Source of the DNA: Advenella kashmirensis W13003
Lineage (GTDB): Bacteria > Pseudomonadota > Gammaproteobacteria > Burkholderiales > Burkholderiaceae_B
Direction: 5' to 3'
Length of the DNA: 64,000 nucleotides
Assembly: GCF_000506985.1 (NCBI RefSeq)
Contig: NZ_KI650979.1
Span: 186,001-250,000, forward strand
Shown: positions 54,153 to 62,004 of the stretch, one piece after another
How the letters are laid out: every line of letters begins with the position of its first letter
Position numbering within the stretch: position 1 is the stretch's first letter
The notes under the pieces: generated by a model
Database searches by the model: none
What the model saw: the letters and a program-made list of their open reading frames with translations, nothing else
Told to the model about the DNA's origin: nothing
Program-made: the position numbers and the translations under genes

Positions 54153-55267
54153 TCGGCCTCCTTCGTTCGAACAAAAGCCGTACGAAAATGAGATTTTGTG
54201 TCCGCGAGCAGGTCTGTCACAGCTTCGCTCACACTTTCCGGCGTCACAAGTCGCAGGCAATTGTGGTGTTTTTCGGGGCATACGCTGCGATAACAGTTTT
54301 TACATGGTACGTCGTGGGACAAAACCCGGTGAGCCACCATCCAGGGCTTGTGTTGGGGGTTGGTCAACGCATAGAGATCAACGATCGGCGTGCCCAAAGC
54401 TGCAGCCAAATGGACAGGGCCGGTATTATTTGAAAGTAACAAAGAAGCATCTTCAATCAAACAGGCGAACTCACCCAGCGTAAGAATTCCCGCCACATTA
54501 AACAAGGGCGCTTTGTTCCCACACTTTTTCATGATTTCCCGGGTTAGGTTTTGTTCTGATGTATTGCCCGTCAAAACCACTTGTCCGGCACGCGAACCCA
54601 ATTGGCTCAAGACTTTCACATAGCTGTCAAGCGGATATCGGCGCGATGGCGCACTGGCCCCACAATGAGCAACGATCCATGGCTGGTCGCTGCGGATATT
54701 CGCTGCCTCCAGTTTTTTGTATAGATGTCGCCGGTCGCTCTCCTTCGTAAGAAATATAAGCCTTGCATCTTCTGCGTAAGCGTGAACATGTCCTACAAGG
54801 TCGAGTTGACGCTGAACTTCGTGACGAGTGACGAGTTCGGGTTCTGTTTCGGGGATCCAGTCTGAAAGTAAATGGTATGGGTTTTCTCGACAATATGCGA
54901 GGGTCAATGGAATTTCTGCCAGCCTGCACATAAGTGCCGCAGGCAACGGACTCTGGCTATACACGGTAAAGATTACGGCCGCGTCGAATTTTTCTGCGCC
55001 CAAGTTACGGAGCAGGTTGCCATCTTCATCAGCGTCGTTTTCCTCATTCTTGACCCACGGCGCATCATATACCAACGTTTTGTTTATAAAGGGGAGATAC
55101 GGCGCAAGTGCCGCTCCCGAGGGAGAAGCCAGGAGCGTGATATGTCTCGGTACTGCGGCGTTCTTTAAAGCGCGCATAGCTGGCGTGCTCATTAGCACAT
55201 CACCCATATTATCCAGCCGGATACACAGTATTTTTCGTGCATTCTCCCAAGTGGTTGCTGGCTTCAT
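54140..55267 (-). CDS. GT9 heptosyltransferase-like protein (copy 1)
   Basis: It is 375 residues from ATG 55267, chosen because AGGAG lies eight bases upstream and it overlaps the phosphatase stop as ATGA. The GT9 signature is clear: ILCIRLDNMGDVLMSTPAMRALKNA, IVAHCGASAPSRRYPLDSYVKVL, and LLSNNTGPVHLAAALGTPIVDLYA near the end. A cysteine-rich region (CKNCYRSVCPEKHHNC) lies in the C-terminal third. It probably transfers a heptose from ADP-heptose. It overlaps the carbamoyltransferase start by 13 bases. Confidence 0.93.
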   Translation of the reverse strand: MKPATTWENARKILCIRLDNMGDVLMSTPAMRALKNAAVPRHITLLASPSGAALAPYLPFINKTLVYDAPWVKNEENDADEDGNLLRNLGAEKFDAAVIFTVYSQSPLPAALMCRLAEIPLTLAYCRENPYHLLSDWIPETEPELVTRHEVQRQLDLVGHVHAYAEDARLIFLTKESDRRHLYKKLEAANIRSDQPWIVAHCGASAPSRRYPLDSYVKVLSQLGSRAGQVVLTGNTSEQNLTREIMKKCGNKAPLFNVAGILTLGEFACLIEDASLLLSNNTGPVHLAAALGTPIVDLYALTNPQHKPWMVAHRVLSHDVPCKNCYRSVCPEKHHNCLRLVTPESVSEAVTDLLADTKSHFRTAFVRTKEAECLP

Positions 55268-55848
55268 ATACATATCTCCTGTCGGGAGCACTTTGCGAAC
55301 AGAAGTCGGCTGGCCTCGGCCAAGTCAGCGACTCGATAATGAGGAACACGGGAGTCGTTTAGCAACCATTCCGTTTCGTTGCCATTATCGATCAGCACAG
55401 TCTGGCACCCGGCGCGACGGCCAGCTTCAATATCATCCAGAATATCGCCCACAAACCACGATCGCTTAAGGTCAATATCATGTTGGTCAGCAGCTTCCAA
55501 TAGCAGACCTGGCTTTGGCTTGCGACACACACATTCGCGGGCATACTGTTGGAGCGAACCACCGGGATGATGAGGGCAAAAGTAAAGGCCTGCGAGCCGG
55601 GCTCCAACTTGTGCAAACATTCGCTGCAGCTCGTGCTGCATGTTTTCAAGATCTTCCAGACAAAATTTTCCTAGCGCTATGCCAGGCTGATTCGTAATAA
55701 CAAAAATAGGAACAGGTAATTGTGCAAGTCGGGAGAGTCCTTGCGAGGCACCTGGGGCAAACTGCATTTTCTGCGCATCCACGTTATATGGAACATCCAA
55801 TAGCACGGTCCCATCTTTATCGAGAAAAATCGCTGGACTTAAGGCCAT
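55264..55848 (-). CDS. HAD-IIIA phosphatase, GmhB-like (heptose bisphosphate phosphatase)
   Basis: The 194-residue protein has the HAD motif I FLDKDGTVL (about 8-16), motif II ITNQPGIALG and the HAD-IIIA zinc site with a CPHHPGG ... CVCRKPKPGLL pattern (Cys-X-His and Cys-X-Cys). FVGDILDDIEAGRRAGC is motif IV. That is the GmhB pattern, which removes the 7-phosphate in ADP-heptose synthesis. Its presence beside two GT9 genes points to heptose use. It overlaps the SDR gene by 10 bases and the GT9 gene by four. Confidence 0.93.
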   Translation of the reverse strand: MALSPAIFLDKDGTVLLDVPYNVDAQKMQFAPGASQGLSRLAQLPVPIFVITNQPGIALGKFCLEDLENMQHELQRMFAQVGARLAGLYFCPHHPGGSLQQYARECVCRKPKPGLLLEAADQHDIDLKRSWFVGDILDDIEAGRRAGCQTVLIDNGNETEWLLNDSRVPHYRVADLAEASRLLFAKCSRQEICI

Positions 55849-56573
55849 GACGTTTCCTTCATTGGCAATACCATGATCTCGGGTATGACCGTTTCTGGGG
55901 GTTGGGTTAATACAAACTTAATTGTCCGCGCGACATTTTTAGGATCCTGTAGCAACTGCACATCCAAATCCGGGAACCGATCTAATAAAAACGGCGTGCG
56001 CATCCCGCCAGCAATGACGGCAGACACCTTAATCCCTTCTCCTCGCAGCTCGGAATGAAGGGCGTGAGTCAATCCCATCAAACCCCATTTGCTAGCATGA
56101 TAAACGCTCGCATTGGGCCACGCCCTGCGTGCTGCGGTGGAAGCGATGTTAACAATATGGCCGCCGGAGCATAAATGCGCCAAGCCGTGCTTGGAAACCA
56201 AAAAGGGGCCGGTAAGGTTGGTGGCGATAACTCTATGCCAGTCAGACGACTCCATTTCCCGAATACCAATAGTAACGTCAATCCCTGCGTTGTTTATGAT
56301 GGCATCAAGATGCCCGAATCGGTTCACCACCCTGTCATACGCCTTGGTAATGGACCGTTCGTCGGTGACATCCATAACCAACGCTTCCGCTGTGTGGCCG
56401 CCGAATGTAATCTCATCGGCTACTTTACTTGCCGTGGATTTATTTATGTCAGCAACAGCTATCTGAGCACCTTCCTGAGCAAGCGCCTCGCAAATCGCAG
56501 CTCCAAGCCCTCGTCCGCCTCCGGTCACTAGTATGACGCGACCGGAAAGATTTTCGTATTCATAAGCATCCAT
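55839..56573 (-). CDS. Classical SDR oxidoreductase in the glycan operon
   Basis: It is 244 residues from ATG 56573 (AGGAG upstream; a GTG at 56579 is poorly spaced). It has TGGGRGLG (about 19-26), the NNAG motif, a catalytic Ser in NIASTAARRAWPNASVYHASKWG with Tyr-X3-Lys, and a less usual C-terminal end (PPETVIPEIMVLPMKET). Classical SDRs act on small alcohols, ketones or sugar nucleotides. In this operon it might reduce or oxidise a sugar intermediate. The exact reaction cannot be read. It lies 22 bases behind the first glycosyltransferase. Confidence 0.93.
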   Translation of the reverse strand: MDAYEYENLSGRVILVTGGGRGLGAAICEALAQEGAQIAVADINKSTASKVADEITFGGHTAEALVMDVTDERSITKAYDRVVNRFGHLDAIINNAGIDVTIGIREMESSDWHRVIATNLTGPFLVSKHGLAHLCSGGHIVNIASTAARRAWPNASVYHASKWGLMGLTHALHSELRGEGIKVSAVIAGGMRTPFLLDRFPDLDVQLLQDPKNVARTIKFVLTQPPETVIPEIMVLPMKETSWP

Positions 56574-56595
56574 TACCACTCCTATAGAATTTAAG

Positions 56596-57879
56596 TCAAT
56601 TAGTTAGCGATAAGCGCGTGAAAGCCGAGGGCGAATACTGAGGGGTATGTTGATAATCCAGCTCCCTGAATATGTCGGATAGCTGAGTGCTGACCTGCCT
56701 CCATGTGAACATTTTGCGCGCGCGCGCTGCTCCAGCGCGCCCCATTTTTTCCGCAAGAAACGGATTATTCGCCAACAGCGCAAGTTTTATAGCCAGCGCC
56801 TCTGAGTCTTTGGGAGGCACAAGAAAGCCCGTTTTACCGTCCAGAACGCTGTATTTAATACCTCCCGTATTGGAGCCAATGACGGGTCTGTTGCACCCCA
56901 TAGCTTCCAATGGAGTAATGCCGAACGGCTCATACCAGGGTGTTGTTACGAATACATCGCTGGCTCCGTAGTATCGGCTAAGTTCTCCGCGTGCTTTGCT
57001 CCCCGTAAATTCGACAATGTCATCAACATGTTCTTCACGTGCAATCGACTTTAAACGATCGTATTCGTCGAAATCTCCAAGTTGGGTGTCGGATAAATTT
57101 CCCCCGACAACACATAGACGGGCGTCAACGTGGTGTTCATTTCTTAAACTCCCCACGGCGCGTATCACGTTGTCTATTCCCTTTCGGGCAACCATTCTGC
57201 CTAATTGCAGAATATAAAAAGCCTCAGGATCCCAGTGCAGCGGCTCACGAGCGAGTTGTTTATCCAAAGGCGCGAGCTCCGCTGGATCATAACCACATGG
57301 AACCATTCTTATACGGGCCGGATCTGCATCATAAAGCGCTATCAGGTCTTCTCGATCCTGCGGACACTCCGCAACGATACAATCCGCTATACGGACAATC
57401 TCTTCCTCGATAGAAAAACGCTGATCTGAGAAATGATCATTCTGCGCTTGGTGCAGACGTCGTACTTTGCCAAGTGCATGGAATGTCACAGCAAGGGGTG
57501 TATTGGAGTTCCGTGCCAGAGGCATGGCTGCCAACGCCGACATGAAAAAATTGGCGTGTATTATGTCATACCGTATGTTGTTCCTGCATACGTACGACTG
57601 CATAAATTCACCAAACTCTTCCATGTAGGGTAGCAGACTCTCTTTGGGCAAGAATACTGGTGGCCCTGCTGGAACATGGATAATGCGTATGTTCTCATGC
57701 CAGTTCATTTGCTGTGGCAACGCGGGGTTGTCTGATCTGGTAAAAATATCTATATAGTGTCCGAGGCGCGCCAACTCACGTGCAACGTGGGCTACATATA
57801 GGTTTTGCCCACCACTGTCTACACCGCCTAACGCTGCTAACGGGGACGCGTGTTCGCTCACGATCGCGATTCTTTGCAT
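56596..57879 (-). CDS. GT4 glycosyltransferase (MshA/sucrose-synthase-like)
   Basis: It is 427 residues from ATG 57879 (GGAG six bases upstream). GT4 marks are IVSEHASPLAALGGVDSGGQNLYVAHVARELARLGH, HANFFMSALAAMPLA, LGRMVARKGIDNVIRAVGSL, and the donor-binding EPFGITPLEAMGCNRPVIGSNTGGIKYSVLDGKTGFLV (E-x7-E). The GVDSGGQN string near the start is shared with sucrose-phosphate synthases and mycothiol MshA. It is the first gene of the minus-strand operon. Confidence 0.95.
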   Translation of the reverse strand: MQRIAIVSEHASPLAALGGVDSGGQNLYVAHVARELARLGHYIDIFTRSDNPALPQQMNWHENIRIIHVPAGPPVFLPKESLLPYMEEFGEFMQSYVCRNNIRYDIIHANFFMSALAAMPLARNSNTPLAVTFHALGKVRRLHQAQNDHFSDQRFSIEEEIVRIADCIVAECPQDREDLIALYDADPARIRMVPCGYDPAELAPLDKQLAREPLHWDPEAFYILQLGRMVARKGIDNVIRAVGSLRNEHHVDARLCVVGGNLSDTQLGDFDEYDRLKSIAREEHVDDIVEFTGSKARGELSRYYGASDVFVTTPWYEPFGITPLEAMGCNRPVIGSNTGGIKYSVLDGKTGFLVPPKDSEALAIKLALLANNPFLAEKMGRAGAARARKMFTWRQVSTQLSDIFRELDYQHTPQYSPSAFTRLSLTN

Positions 57880-58323
57880 AACACACTCCATGTGTACATT
57901 TTGAAAGTGAGTAATCGCCTATATTTTTTTAGATCGATAAGCTGTCGCCCGTTCGACAATACTGACTTTCCTGTGTGAAAATTACTGCGTTACGGTTCAT
58001 TATTTGACTGGCAGCGGACAAACGCAACCGTTGTATCTTTTATATTGTTAGTAATTACGTTGACCAGAGGGATTTTTTTTACGAACGTATGACAACTGCA
58101 AAGAAGTCGCTGTCTGTGAGTTGCCATTAGTGAGCAACACGGTTCTAACAGGATTTGCTGGTAGTTGATGCCAGATATTGGTTTGGCATACAAAATGTAA
58201 GTAGTAGACCAAAAACTCTTGGTTTGAATACAGCTATCGCTTTGGTTTGTTGCTCTTATTGGTGCCGCGACCAATTAGGAACTAATAGTGAGCTTTGGCT
58301 TCAGTTAATACCAAGATTCGGTT
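57880..58323. other. AT-rich gap between the glycan operon and the stress genes
   Basis: The promoter of the glycan operon (from 57879) should lie in this 444-base stretch. Two overlapping frames of 61 and 94 residues have no family match and no good ribosome site, so I regard them as chance. No terminator or palindrome stands out. Confidence 0.45.
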
Positions 58324-58482
58324 TTAGCGCTTCTTCCTGATGAAGATTGTAAATAGGCCTAACACCAAGAAAATAACAAATAGTATTTGTGCCATTAGTG
58401 CGCCCCAAGTTAAAAAACCACCGAACCCGAATATCGCAGATAATAATGCTAGAGCAAAGAAAAAAACAGTGTGCCAGACCAT
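58324..58482 (-). CDS. DUF1328 (YtjA) family small membrane protein
   Basis: A 52-residue frame begins at ATG 58482 behind AAAGGAGAAC. The product has two membrane helices and the family's SAIFGFGGFLTWGALMAQI middle, ending in IFIRKKR. YtjA-type proteins are small stress-associated membrane proteins of unknown activity. A damaged relative lies at 43595-43740. The size fits this family of about 50-60 residues. Confidence 0.85.
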   Translation of the reverse strand: MVWHTVFFFALALLSAIFGFGGFLTWGALMAQILFVIFLVLGLFTIFIRKKR

Positions 58483-58561
58483 ACCGTTCTCCTTTTCAAA
58501 AATGTAGAGTCTCCGCCAACAATGCGTGAAGGGATATGTTGGCGGAAGTTTATATTCTTAT

Positions 58562-59491
58562 CTACTGTCCTTTGCGCTCCTCTTCTCGCTTAATTCTCTC
58601 CCGTATCCCGCCATCTATTGTTGCCGTACCCACTAAGGGCTTATATATAGCACCGGTTGTTTCGGATACATTGGAGGCCTTATGGACCTGCCGATCAGCA
58701 ATGTCACTTGACATCCGCTCGGACAAGTCCGGGAAAATATGATGGGAAGCGTTTGATGCATGCGCCTTCCAGCCAACAGGCTGTTCTTCCTTAGGGTCAG
58801 TACATGCGGCGACGATGGCGTCAATGACGATCTGAGGATCGTCCATGGCAGCCATTCGAGGCGCGTGCCCAGTGTAATTAGCGGCATGCGTCCACCAAGG
58901 CGTATCAACTGCCCAGGGCATAATGGTGCCTACTTTAATATCGTTATTGCCAACGAGCCGGAGCTCCTCATTCAATGTCCGACTTAAACTTAGGACTGCC
59001 GCTTTGGTGGCCGCATAGGACGCCTGATATGCCAGAGGCACTTCGCTGTCGATCGAACCGATATTAATAAGTGTTCCAAAACCCTGCGCCCGAAAGTGCC
59101 GAAGTGCCTGGTGAGCGCCAAATATCAGCCCTTTTAGGTTGACATCTATAACTCGGGCATGGTCCTCAATGGGGATGTCCCAGAACAAACCCAACGCACC
59201 TATCCCGACGTTATTTATCCACACATCGATGCGACCAAAACGATCAATGGAGGCCGTAGCAAGGCGTGCCACCTCAGATGGCTGGCTTACATCTATCGTC
59301 ACGGAGAGGGCATCACCGCCTGCAGCGCTGATTTCGGTCGCCAATTCTTTTAGTTCGGTGGTCCTACGTGCGGCAAGCACGACATTCGCTCCCATCGCGC
59401 TTAGGGCAAGCGCAGTTCCGCGACCGAATCCGCTCGAGGCTCCCGTTATAACGATTGTCGCACCGGCGACGTTTTCGAGATGATTTGACAT
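58562..59491 (-). CDS. SDR-family oxidoreductase in the stress gene block
   Basis: It is 309 residues from ATG 59491 with AAGGAGCACAT ahead; the in-frame upstream ATG at 59575 adds 28 residues that do not fit. SDR motifs are TGASSGFGRG (about 16-25), NNVG in place of NNAG, the Ser in NIGSIDSEVPLAYQASYAATKAAV with Tyr-X3-Lys, and a long C-terminal tail with an acidic-basic end (IRERIKREEERKGQ). The substrate is unknown. SDRs of this type often sit with DUF2231-, DUF883- and CsbD-type stress genes, as here. Confidence 0.9.
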   Translation of the reverse strand: MSNHLENVAGATIVITGASSGFGRGTALALSAMGANVVLAARRTTELKELATEISAAGGDALSVTIDVSQPSEVARLATASIDRFGRIDVWINNVGIGALGLFWDIPIEDHARVIDVNLKGLIFGAHQALRHFRAQGFGTLINIGSIDSEVPLAYQASYAATKAAVLSLSRTLNEELRLVGNNDIKVGTIMPWAVDTPWWTHAANYTGHAPRMAAMDDPQIVIDAIVAACTDPKEEQPVGWKAHASNASHHIFPDLSERMSSDIADRQVHKASNVSETTGAIYKPLVGTATIDGGIRERIKREEERKGQ

Positions 59492-59546
59492 ATGTGCTCC
59501 TTGACGTAGTTGAGAAAGTTTCCACACAGCAATTTGGTATGCCCAC

Positions 59547-60110
59547 TCAATCGTCGTTTCTGACGTGCCTCGCACGCAAACCCCTTATCAGTTCCTCTGT
59601 ATACGGAAGGACTACCATTAATAGCACAGCTGCCATCAAAGTAAGAATGTAGGAGATGGGCAGCGGGTCCGCCTTCCATGCTAAAGCGAACCGAGCGCTT
59701 TCCTCTCCCATTCCGAAAATTGCCTTGAACTGTTCCCAATGCAATGCACTTACGCAAATAATGGCTATAAGAGGGATCATCTCGAGAAAGCTGTGGATAT
59801 GCTGTTCGAAGGGAGTAACTTCACGTGTACCTACAGCATAATTCACGTCCCATAGAGCGGTGGCCTCATGAACTAAAAAGATAAATATCATAAAAGCAAT
59901 CAAGCCAGCGTTAATTTCCAGGAAAAGCGCTGCCAATAGAGCAAGCCCAACTTCTCCGAATTGGAGAAAATGAAGTATTGATTCCTTAGGTCCAGAGGTG
60001 CTTTCGATATGCGATCTACGATGACAACCCCAATCGGCAAACCCCGCAATTAGCCAAAGCGGCAGGATAAAGTACATAAGTATTAGGACTAACGGATCGT
60101 TTGACACCAT
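59547..60110 (-). CDS. Conserved hypothetical membrane protein
   Basis: It is 187 residues from ATG 60110 (ATG 60164 is also in frame and would add 18). Five or six hydrophobic helices are seen, with FADWGCHRRSHIESTSGPKESILHFLQFGEVG after the first, then HEATALWDVNYAVGTREVTPFEQHIHSFLEM. The H-E-x-T-A-L-W-D-V and E-Q-H-x-H-S-F-L-E motifs hold several His and Glu residues that could form a metal site, like diiron membrane enzymes. No name is known to me. It lies 55 bases before the SDR gene in the same direction. Confidence 0.8.
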   Translation of the reverse strand: MVSNDPLVLILMYFILPLWLIAGFADWGCHRRSHIESTSGPKESILHFLQFGEVGLALLAALFLEINAGLIAFMIFIFLVHEATALWDVNYAVGTREVTPFEQHIHSFLEMIPLIAIICVSALHWEQFKAIFGMGEESARFALAWKADPLPISYILTLMAAVLLMVVLPYTEELIRGLRARHVRNDD

Positions 60111-60194
60111 TGTTAACTCAATGTATGAGTCCCTATTGAGGGGTAGCCAAAACAGCGTGGGCAATGATTGAATGGTTTCGCCATTGCTGTTGAA

Positions 60195-60452
60195 CTATTT
60201 TTTATAAAAATGGCGGCCAATACATACTCCAACTAAGCCAGCAACAAGCAAAGCACAGCCGGGACTTCGGCGGGTGGAGTCTTCGATGGCTCCAAAAAAT
60301 GAGTTTATCGCGTACGATGCATCTCCCGCCGCCTCTGAGGCTCTACGTTTTATCTCCCCCTTAGGATCGTTAAGTAGAGTTTCAGCAGCCGCCTGAGTTT
60401 TCTCGGCAGCTTTTGCAGATTTATCCTGGATAGTGTCGTCGTTAATCATCAT
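60195..60452 (-). CDS. DUF883/ElaB-like small protein
   Basis: The 85-residue protein has a charged helical N-terminal half rich in Ala, Lys and Glu (KSAKAAEKTQAAAETLLND) and a C-terminal hydrophobic segment ending in GVCIGRHFYKK, the layout of DUF883 (ElaB/YqjD) proteins that bind ribosomes and anchor at the membrane. Two start codons overlap at ATGATG. The coupling to stress genes is typical. Confidence 0.75.
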   Translation of the reverse strand: MMINDDTIQDKSAKAAEKTQAAAETLLNDPKGEIKRRASEAAGDASYAINSFFGAIEDSTRRSPGCALLVAGLVGVCIGRHFYKK

Positions 60453-60542
60453 ATCACCTCATAAAGAAATAAGAATGTATACACAAATACACAGACTACA
60501 CCGGCATCTTGAGCATAGTCCTAGAATTCACGCCTCTTTATC

Positions 60543-61118
60543 TTACTCAGCGGCGCTACTTTGCTCTCCTTCTCTAATCGCAGATTCAAGGTCCTCCTCA
60601 GAGAGTATGGAAGTATCTGGATCAGGTGCTTTATGCTCTAAAGCAGATTGAAAACGCAACTTTTCCATATACGGCGTCGGTTTTTTTTTGCGATAGTCCA
60701 AGAATTCCTTGCCATAATAACTCCGCGCTTCTGCGACATTTTTTTCTCCCGTAACAATGTCGTGCATTAAATTGAGAGCCAGAAAATTTGCTTCTTCGTC
60801 ATGACAGCGCGCAGAAACTTCACCAGCAGTCCTTTCAACGATCACACTACCGTCAAACTTGGCAAGTTCGTCGAACTTATCGACGGGAACTTGGTAATCA
60901 ATTACCGATTCGATGCAGTCTATATGGGGCGATGGAAAATTGTGCTGGTAAAACGTTTTGGATGCTACGATCCGCTTCCATGGTCCAGCGTTAAACCACA
61001 CAAGGGTGGTCGGCGTAATTTCATGTGGATCACCATATTTATCGATGACAAGTTGCGTAGCTTCTCTAGACTCTTCCGGCCAATCCTGGATAATTTGACT
61101 TCCGTTTCTTTCGTGCAT
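60543..61118 (-). CDS. Conserved hypothetical protein (191 residues)
   Basis: The start has AAGGGAG upstream. The product opens with MHERNGSQIIQDWPEESREATQLVIDKYGDPHEITPTTLVWFNAGPWKRIV and has a C-terminal region with EEANFLALNLMHDIVTGEKNVAEARSYYGKEFLDY. I recognise no family name. It is probably cytoplasmic and soluble. It lies first in the minus-strand stress string ahead of the DUF883 gene. Confidence 0.75.
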   Translation of the reverse strand: MHERNGSQIIQDWPEESREATQLVIDKYGDPHEITPTTLVWFNAGPWKRIVASKTFYQHNFPSPHIDCIESVIDYQVPVDKFDELAKFDGSVIVERTAGEVSARCHDEEANFLALNLMHDIVTGEKNVAEARSYYGKEFLDYRKKKPTPYMEKLRFQSALEHKAPDPDTSILSEEDLESAIREGEQSSAAE

Positions 61119-61635
61119 ATTGGTCTCCCTTCAATTAAAAAAGAGCGCAACAAGATAGTCAGAAATGCAGGAAAAATGTAGCGCTTCCTTTTTGTTAAAA
61201 GAAAACAGGCACAAGTTAGTGTGCCCTTCCAAAAATCATACGCTTTTTATGGACTGCTTGTTTTAGTCTTAGCATCTAAATGTTAATGCTTCTGCCACGC
61301 ATTCTCTGCCACCGCTTATGGATAGAGGCATTTGATCCAAAGCAGAGATGTAGCAATAGCGAGCAGTCTGTTACCAGAGGTGTCCCTGAAACGCAGATTC
61401 TTTACGTTCTTCAGTCTGCGCGCTAAATTGGCGCAAAGTGTGGGCTCATGAATAAGCTGATTGATCCTGAAACATTGCCGAGACGATTGACTACTATGCA
61501 GATAACGGCGTTCGACTAATCGTAATATTGCTATTGCTCAGTCAAAATCTTTTAAAAGTACAATTAGACCCGCTCATCTAACGGGTGCTACCGTTTCCTT
61601 TTAAGTTGTGAACCAACGCGAAAAAGGAGAAAGCA
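61119..61635. other. Non-coding AT-rich gap between divergent stress genes
   Basis: No gene is supported in these 517 bases. Short frames with no ribosome site and no match were seen. Promoters for the minus-strand gene at 61118 and the plus-strand gene at 61636 should lie here. No clear repeat was found. Confidence 0.5.
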
Positions 61636-61827
61636 ATGCCATTTCGCAGACGGAACCGCAGTGTAGATCTTTCTAAGAAAGAAGGCCCTGAGTTCGACTA
61701 TTGGCTAAAGTCGAATATTTCCGGCGGCTTTAAAGACTGGTATCGCACTGAGGAAATTGATAGAGAGAAATGGTTGCAAAAGTTAAGTGCTCAGATTCTC
61801 GATTCAAAGCCTACACCACGATCATAG
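61636..61827 (+). CDS. Small hypothetical basic protein (63 residues)
   Basis: AAAGGAG lies ahead of the ATG at 61636. The product is rich in Arg/Lys near its start (MPFRRRNRSVDLSKKEG) and has an aromatic centre (EFDYWLKSNISGGFKDWYR). It matches nothing I know. A terminator follows at 61867, and the gene lies at the right edge of the accessory block. Confidence 0.65.
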   Translation: MPFRRRNRSVDLSKKEGPEFDYWLKSNISGGFKDWYRTEEIDREKWLQKLSAQILDSKPTPRS

Positions 61828-61866
61828 CCAGCGAACGCACGTTCTATGACATTTTTTTAAAATTAG

Positions 61867-61890
61867 AGCCCGCGATATGCGGGCTTTGTC
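61867..61890 (+). terminator. Rho-independent terminator after the 63-residue gene
   Basis: AGCCCGC (61867-61873) and GCGGGCT (61879-61885) form a 7-bp stem with loop GATAT, followed by TT. It lies 40 bases past the stop. Confidence 0.65.
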
Positions 61891-62004
61891 GTACCTATTG
61901 AGGACGAAAGGCTTTTAGCGTCCTTTATGATCTACGCAACGTTGCTATCCAGAATTGAAAAATCCATGGGACGTTCCATTAGCCCAACGAATGTCCATAC
62001 CCGC

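Noticed and set aside
45326-57879. Complete O-antigen or capsule locus
   Set aside because: No flippase, polymerase, chain-length or export gene is present in the window.
57990-58274. 94-residue minus-strand ORF
   Set aside because: No ribosome site, no motif, and cysteine-rich random-looking sequence.
40264-61900. Prophage or integrative element
   Set aside because: No integrase, transposase, phage structural gene or flanking repeat was recognised.
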